Assembly: GCF_907165205.1 (NCBI RefSeq)
Contig: NC_058191.1
Location: 11,658,501-11,722,500, forward strand
From: Coccinella septempunctata
Lineage: Eukaryota; Arthropoda; Insecta; Coleoptera; Coccinellidae
Direction: 5' to 3'
Length of the DNA: 64,000 nucleotides
Shown: piece by piece, positions 58,391 to 64,000 of the stretch
Layout: each line of letters starts with the position of its first letter
How positions within the stretch are numbered: the first letter of the stretch is position 1
Program-made: the position numbers and the translations under genes
The notes under the pieces: model-generated
Told to the model about the DNA's origin: nothing
Database searches by the model: none
The model's input: only the letters and a program-made list of their open reading frames with translations

Positions 58391-60407
58391 AATCTGTGCC
58401 ATCTTGTTTCATCCCCTAACCTAGCTGAAGTCCGATACCTGTCCGTTAAGTGTGCGTCTTAGGTTCTGGCTGGCGAACTCGTCCGTAAACCCCGTATAAC
58501 GTTCGAGATTGGATCCTGTTTCATTCCGTCCGTTTTGCCCTGTAAATTCACTGATCTCGAGTCTTTCACTGTACGAATTTTATAATAGTGCCATTTGTGT
58601 TTCTTTGTACGAGTCGACAAATATAATTTGTGTACGTTGATTTTGACTTTCACTGGTTATCGCTAACAACCCAGATACCAGGGAACCTTGTCTTCGGCTA
58701 GTAGCTACTAGGGTAGGTTTGCTATTTTCCCTCAAAAAATAGCTGGCGCTCGAGTACACCGAGAAAAAGCCGTTACAACCTATGAAATATAAACTAGAAT
58801 AAACATTAGGCGGATGGAATCTCTGTGTTTAATGGGAGACTATGAACCTTTCGAAAATTTCGAAGAATTAGCAACTGCCTTTCAATTGTTTCAACGAGAA
58901 TGGGAAAAATTCCCCATATTTGACACCCCAAATCTCAGAAGAGGTGCATATTTGACGCCATGTTTTTTCACTAAATTCAATGTCTCTTTTGAGAAATGGC
59001 ATCTCTAGTAAACAACCTGTTATTATTATTTTTTTTATGGTTCGAAGACATTGGACGAAGAATAACTTTTTGTAACTTTTCAGTTCTGAAACCTTTAAAT
59101 TTCAGCCTTTTCCACTTGTCCCTATCCATCCCTTCAAATCCCTTCGTTCCAGGTCTGCACAAGTTAACCTCATATCATACTAGAGAAGGGGATGGAGGGC
59201 TTAACCGCCGCCTCATCCGCCACCCAGGTCCTCCATCTACTTATTCCTGATCGTTATTTATTATGCTCGTAATGAATTTACCGACCGACCCCGTAATTTA
59301 ACACCCAAAAAGAGATTCCAATGTTGGAATAACTAATGCGTCGAATTCCCGCAGTTTAATTTTACGAAGAGAGATGGAAAACTGTACCTTAAATTTGAGA
59401 GAAGAGAGGAGGAGATGATTAGGGACAGTTTTGAACAGAGTTCGTGTCGGAAAATGTTCATAAAATTCGCTATGAAATTTTGCATTAATTCGAAAAACCA
59501 TCTCAACACAAAATATTATTTTTACCCCCATAGAAATACACGTGGAATACAGGTTTAGAGGATTTATATATCAACTCTTCTGACTAATACAGGTTGGTTC
59601 AAGAATGATTTTACATAGTTTCGTGGTGAATAGTTGGTACCATGAGTGAGGTACAATAAGATTTGAGCTGAATTATGTTCATTTATTACTCGCGAACAAC
59701 ATTTTTTGTCTCTAGCCATCACTGACAAGAGTCATTTAAAATAAATATTTTTATGATGAAAAAGTGTGGAGAAATTTATATGATGGAAATTCCAAAATAT
59801 AATAGCGATGCAATCTTTACCTACTGGTAGAATTGGTAGACAAATGGGTGTATAAGAAGATCGTCAATTTGGATAAATCGAAATTCAGGATTATTTATTC
59901 ATAACCTTACTTTTAAATTCTTTAAATCCATCGAACGTAAAAAGAAGGGATTGGCTAAATAAATCTTTACCAAAAATGAAAAAGTTTAGAGGTCAAGGAA
60001 ACATTTGAAATAAGGAAAAACGGCAACATAGAACTTCTTGATTAGTCTGTGACTTCCGTAAAAAGTTTGTCTAAGAGAACCTCTTCTCTTTACATATTGA
60101 TCATGAATACCTACCTTGTTCATTTTCATCCCAAAGAGCAATAATGGCAGAATTGGAACTTATAAAGGATTTTTTCGAAAAAAAACATCACCAGCAGAAA
60201 CATTCAAAGTGTGACCTCCCCTTTTCACCATTTTTTTTCATAAAAATTCGAATAATTTTTAAACCCTTGAGTTCCTAGCCAAGGTATTCGATACTGTGAT
60301 ATTGCCATTAAAATAATAATTAATTCAGATGCATTCCACCCGCAGATATGAATATCAACAAGTGTTACGATCTGAATTGAACTAGCCAATTTGCCGTCAG
60401 GGCTCTG

Positions 60408-60433
60408 GTTTCGGTCTCATTTGACCTCATCAG
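60408..60433 (-). ncRNA. Hammerhead-ribozyme-like core (partial)
   Basis: The minus strand reads CTGATGA, then a perfect 4-bp stem II (GGTC/GACC) with a 6-nt loop AAATGA, then GAAAC. These are exactly the invariant boxes of the hammerhead catalytic core. I cannot find a convincing stem I, and only a 3-bp candidate stem III (CAG/CTG) follows. It may therefore be a degraded ribozyme from a Penelope-like or SINE-like element, or a coincidence. Confidence 0.35.
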
Positions 60434-61401
60434 AGAAACATAACGTCTTTTTCGATGGGGAACGTTTGGAATTGATTCATTGCCTCCCCGTTTAGACGTG
60501 ATCATTCTTCCTTATTGCCATTGAATTAGTTGTCTTATACGATGCAAAGATACACAAAATATGTAATTTGAAATAAGAAAGTAGTAGGCTGTTTCCGGTA
60601 CAACCGGAGCTACGTGTAGTTCTAAAAATATTTCAGGGAGAAAGTTCAGAATCGAGCACCCCATCACTGAACTTTTCAGGACTAAATTGTAAGTTCTTCA
60701 TAAACATCTAATAGACCTTTCAACTTGAGAATGGCAAGGAGCTTAGCCACACATACGAAAAGCCATTATCAATGTAGAAACCCAGTCTAATGTTCATTCA
60801 TCATCATATATCTTAAAAACGTTCAATTGTAGAAAAAATTGCTTCGGACAAAATTTTTAGAAAATGTTTTGCTCTACAACTTTCCAAATGAATACGAAAA
60901 CAATTTGAAGGAGAGGATATATCTAGAAAAATCTGATTTTTGTGACCTTTATGGCCAGTTTTTATTGTTTTTGCTGTCAGATTATATTTTTTCCGTTATT
61001 CTTGAAACATTAATTTCAAAATATGAAAAAAATCCACCGCTCTGGAGAATGAACACGTGACGTTTTTTTTTTGCAAGTTTGGCGTTTAAAATGTTAGTTT
61101 AAGAGAATATATACTTTTAAACATGTGAGGTAATTAACCACATATCTATATCTTAATCTGACACGCTCGAGTATGTATCTTTTTTTTCTACTATTCTGAC
61201 AGGCTGTCCTAGACATTTCCCCCTAGATACAGGTACAGGTCCAATTTTTGGACTCTATAGAATCCAAGGAATCTTTCCTTATATTAATCTGACACGATCG
61301 AGTAGATCCCGAATTTCTTTCTTGACTTCCCAACTATCGATAGTTAATCGAAAATTCCAAGGTCCCTTTGGTATCTACACACTCCACGTCATACAAGAGC
61401 G

Positions 61402-61535
61402 CAGTGGCGTATCTTTCATAAATGAGGCAGTGCAATTTGAAGAATAACAACGTTTTGGCACAAAAGTTGAACTTATTTCAAATTATCTTCTTTTTAGCTT
61501 TACCTATTACTATTATCTATATCTATACGCCACTG
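61402..61535. mobile_element. Small MITE-like element with CAGTGGCGTA ends
   Basis: CAGTGGCGTATC (61402) is inverted at the other side, ending TACGCCACTG (61535). CAGTGGCGTA is a common terminus of arthropod hAT MITEs. No 8-bp TSD is evident, so the call is weak. Confidence 0.4.
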
Positions 61536-62346
61536 CTTACGGATCCAGTTCTGTCAATTGAACTAGACTTTGCCACCTTTTACGTCATCACACTTCCAAT
61601 CGTCTTTGAACTGAATTGCAACTTCTTTCTCTACTTACTCTTGATTACCATGAGTGACATTGACTCTTGAGTAAACAGAACGTCTGCAAAGCCATTTATC
61701 TCGAATTGTGACTCAGAATATTCACCAACAAGCAATAGAGAGAAACGTAAGTTTTAGTGAAAATATAAAATAATCAGTAAAACTGAAACGACTTCAACTA
61801 ATGCTAGTGGAGATGACAAATCTAAATCTGAAACCGTAGCTGCGAAATCAGCAGTAAAAGGAAAAAGCAGCAGCATTCACCAATGCAAGATGGTAGTACT
61901 GACAGAAAGAAATTCTGTTATTCTTTCGAAATTTAGGTGGAAACAAGTACCAACGGCGAAAATATTAAATAAGAGAAAATTATACCATGTTTTCATAAAA
62001 ATATTTGTATTTGCCGGAAAGTAAGAATTGCAAATCTAGATTCTTATTGGAGTTTCAACGGGATCAGCATTAATTATTTTATAGTCGCATTTTTCTAGCA
62101 AAAAATGTGTGCAATAAATAGAAATAAGTATTTCATGTTGAAATATATACATTTTAGCGTATTCATGGTTATACAAAGTATTTCAAGATATTGTTTTCTC
62201 GACAAGACCCCTACCCGGTATAAATACGACTCCTATCCACTACATTATTTCAAAGGGTTTAAGCAAACTATGTCAAGAATATTGTTAGATTCCGGAGTTG
62301 TTTATGTAAAGGTGCATTTACACCAAACGAGCATTGTTTTCGAAGG

Positions 62347-62374
62347 TTTCAAAACGTTTCGAAACGTTTTGAAA
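62347..62374. repeat. Perfect 28-bp palindrome
   Basis: The 28 bp centred on TTTCGAAA (arms AAAACG...CGTTTT) is its own exact reverse complement, and AAACGTT-like motifs continue on both sides. It lies in the presumed 5' subterminal region of the Harbinger remnant, where transposase-binding repeats would be expected. Confidence 0.85.
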
Positions 62375-62490
62375 TGTTTTCAAACGTTCGAGAACTCAGA
62401 ATGGGAGGTGTTCACACAGCCCGCGCCTGTCCGAACGAGCAGTTGTTCTTGATAATTCAACGAGGTCTCTCTAAAGTGCACCGACAGGGA

Positions 62491-62550
62491 ACACTCATTA
62501 TCTATAATGCAATTAGTAAAACACTCATTATCTATAATGCAATTAGTAAA
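62491..62550. repeat. Exact 30-bp direct repeat, two copies
   Basis: The unit beginning ACACTCATTATC and ending AATTAGTAAA occurs twice in tandem without mismatch. A very recent local duplication is likely. Confidence 0.9.
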
Positions 62551-63076
62551 AATTGCAATAAATTGCAATTTCTACTGAATCTATAGTACTCAGAGTCTCT
62601 GATAGTAATAATCCCTCAAATGAACTCTACCCCAAAGGAGGAGACGAACAACCTGGGTGGATTCTTTTCTGAAAGGAAGAAATTATACCCAGCTGCTAGA
62701 TGACTTGAGAGCGGACGAAACTGAACTTTTTAGAAATTTCTGCCGCATGTCATTATCGGACAAAATTGAGGAAAAAGTGTCAAGAAAGACACTAATCATC
62801 GAGAGAGCATTCCAGCGTCGGTTAGACTGGCACTAACGATTTATGGCTACGGTAGGGTGACCAGACGTCCGTCATTGTGACGGACAGTCCGTCAATCGTC
62901 CAAGAAGTCTGTCACTGGAAAACGTCCTTCAAAATGTCCCTCAAAATCTTAATTTTAATTCAGTATTTTTCTCAAGATTATTTGAGATGGATATTAAAAA
63001 AAAAAGTGCAAATTTATGGAAGATCTTTCGAAAGAATTTCCATTTTTTAAAACACAAAACTTGATTCTGAAGTCCA

Positions 63077-63358
63077 ATGTACGAAGTGTTTGGGCCAATT
63101 CAGATTGCATTTGGAGGAAGAAGAGATAATGTACGGCATGTTTCAAGTTACGAACATAAAAAAAAATTTAATGCAGCAGCGTCTTCTTCCCTGACCAAAT
63201 ATTTGAGGCATTCAAATTTTGGGGATGAAGAAGCTTCTCTAGAAACGCCTGAAGCACTCTTCTCATTCCACAGTGTAATGCACAACCATTATATTAATAT
63301 TATTAAATTTTCGTTTTTGTGTTGTAATAGACTTTTATTATTTCTCTATTTTCAATAA
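63077..63358 (+). pseudogene. hAT protein N-terminal remnant
   Basis: The frame reads FGPIQIAFGGRRDNVRHVSS and YEHKKKFNAAASSSLTKYL, then ALFSFHSVMHNHYIN. This is the shape of hAT N-termini with a degenerate BED-type finger (GG-R-x-D-x-x-x-H ... H-K ... AASS) and the downstream A-F-x-x-H-x-V-x-H-N-H-S-F motif. The first finger cysteines are not visible and the frame ends before the catalytic core. Confidence 0.55.
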
Positions 63359-63412
63359 ATAGATTTTTTTTTATCGCCATACCTTGTAGGAAACTGAGTA
63401 GCTGGAATCATA

Positions 63413-63838
63413 TACAGGGTGAGTCTTATAGACTCGTACAAATATTTCACAGTAGAATCTTGAGGTCAAAAGAAACACTTTTTTCCTATACCATTTTTTC
63501 CGAATCGGCTCGGTTTAAAAGATACAGGTTGTTGAAAAATATAAAAAAAATGTTATTTCTACGCTTTATCGAATGAAATGAATTTGGAAATATAGTTTTC
63601 GAGTAATTTGAAGTTCAAAAATAAAAGATATCTGTGAAATTCGAAAAATTGGGTAATTTTGACCGAATGCAACTCTTTTTGAAAGATCCACAGACGTCAC
63701 AGATTCATTTAGTTATTTTGAAGGTAATTTGTTTTTCCAGGGGTGGCCCAGCTCATTATGAAAACCTAAAATGGCTATATCTTCTTCTCAGGGCTGAATC
63801 GGAAAAAATGGTAAAAAAAAAATTTTCTTTTGATCAGG
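63413..63838. mobile_element. Foldback MITE inside the hAT, right end truncated
   Basis: It begins TACAGGGTGAGTCTTATAG after TA. Inner inverted blocks (AGGTCAAAAGAAACAC..., CCATTTTTTCCGAATCGGCT against GGGCTGAATCGGAAAAAATG and TTTCTTTTGATCAGG) make a hairpin. The outer right TIR is missing. It is related to 8137-8675, which keeps the right end. Confidence 0.75.
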
Positions 63839-64000
63839 TCCGTCCGTGATTGAACATTGGATAATCTGGTCAGCCTAGGCTACGGGAGATTCTTATGGTG
63901 TCATGTACCTTTACCGAATTTCAAAACCATCAATATCGAAAATTAGTATCGTCTGTCTGTGAAGCCATCGTAAATGGACTCCAATTTAAATGGATTGATT

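Larger units (their letters stand above)
57210..58777. mobile_element. Solo LTR (1568 bp), TSD ACCT, with internal tandem array
   Basis: It starts TGTAATGAACG (57210), ends CCGTTACA (58777), and is flanked by ACCT on both sides (57206-57209 and 58778-58781), a 4-bp TSD as in Ty3/gypsy-type elements. Inverted termini are TGTAA/TTACA. A TATA-type box (TATAAAAT) lies at 57557. The interior has a 113-bp foldback (57324-57436), a 9-bp inverted repeat GTCGAAATT/AATTTCGAC at about 57471-57518, and five ~107-bp repeats. No gag-pol or second LTR is adjacent, so it is read as a solo LTR. Confidence 0.75.
58778..62306. other. Long non-coding stretch
   Basis: No gene supported. About 59130-59290 is modestly GC-richer. 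A hammerhead-like core lies at 60408-60433 and a short inverted-end element at 61402-61535. Frames near 60839-61060, 61422-61670 and 62105-62452 have no known domains. Confidence 0.45.
62853..63877. mobile_element. hAT element with 8-bp TSD GGCTACGG
   Basis: The left terminus TAGGGTGACCAGAC (62853) and right terminus ATCTGGTCAGCCTA (ending 63877) are inverted. The exact 8-bp duplication GGCTACGG flanks it (62845-62852 and 63878-63885). It interrupts the HARBI1-like frame in the F-M-A-T-G codons. The interior holds a hAT N-terminal remnant and a truncated MITE. It is an internally deleted copy. Confidence 0.88.
62310..64000 (+). pseudogene. PIF/Harbinger (HARBI1-like) transposase remnant, split by a hAT
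   Basis: The protein-like sequence starts near 62637: RRRRTTWVDSFLKGRNYTQL, then DLRADETELFRNFCRMSLSD up to WH, then a stop and RFMAT at 62852. After the hAT it resumes as GDSYGVMYLYRISKPSISKI and, in another frame, VCEAIVNGLQFKW, running off the window. This matches the start of HARBI1-type nucleases (F-x-x-R-M-S ... F-L-A-T-G-D-S-Y ... I-S). A possible left end, AGGTGCATTTACACCAAACG after TAA, lies at 62307-62310. The catalytic DDE part would lie beyond 64000. Frameshifts make it non-functional. Confidence 0.7.

Noticed and set aside
57656..58424. Long frames of 146 and 86 codons
   Set aside because: They run through a 107-bp tandem array whose period is not a multiple of three, inside a solo LTR.
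1..64000. CRISPR arrays, bacterial operons, ribosome binding sites
   Set aside because: The window is eukaryotic; direct repeats seen are tandem or transposon-derived, with no spacer-repeat pattern.

Overview
This window is AT-rich eukaryotic DNA, almost certainly from an insect. The evidence is the mixture of repeats: Jockey-, CR1- and RTE-type LINEs, Penelope, rosa-like mariner, hAT with an MYM-type N-terminus, PIF/Harbinger, a Crypton-like recombinase and many TA-flanked elements beginning TACAGGG. There is also a eukaryotic tRNA-Gln. The order cannot be fixed from the sequence; a beetle or hemipteran is a guess. I found no convincing host protein-coding exon. The only plausibly functional genes are two identical tRNA-Gln(TTG) genes. 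Nearly everything else is decayed transposable element (TE), single-copy non-coding DNA, or short CpG-rich islands.

Layout. 0-6 kb: three dead LINE fragments, a tyrosine-recombinase pseudogene with a candidate intron, and three foldback hairpins. 6-10 kb: MITEs, a tRNA-derived SINE fragment, a cluster of GACGTC motifs and a CpG-rich patch. 10.6-15.4 kb: a four-level nest (LINE, then foldback MITE, then opposite-strand LINE, then hAT). 15.9-19.0 kb: a second hAT with a LINE inserted near its right end. 20.3-24.0 kb: a 3.67-kb near-perfect palindrome with one tRNA-Gln per arm. 24.9-27.1 kb: a solo LTR (TGTAAC...GTTACA, 4-bp TSD) split by a poly(A) Jockey LINE with a 9-bp TSD; the LTR has heat-shock-element-like dyads next to a TATA box. 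27.3-29.0 kb: a 1.7-kb foldback. 30.2-32.3 kb: a Harbinger-like non-autonomous element. 33-39 kb: tandem repeats, an unidentified coding remnant and an RTE pseudogene. 43.2-44.9 kb: an LTR-like block with internal duplications. 48.8-55.3 kb: a mariner-like element with very long TIRs and a nearly intact transposase; its left TIR carries a head-to-head pair of Penelope copies. 57.2-58.8 kb: a second solo LTR containing a five-copy 107-bp tandem array. 62.3 kb to the end: a HARBI1-type transposase remnant interrupted by a hAT, itself carrying a MITE.

The genes do not work together. The window is a layered record of insertions, and target-site duplications allow relative dating at many sites. 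Most useful for follow-up are the tRNA-bearing palindrome, the heat-shock-like LTR promoter, the Penelope head-to-head junction and the nested stacks. All family names come from motif recognition by eye; no search was run.
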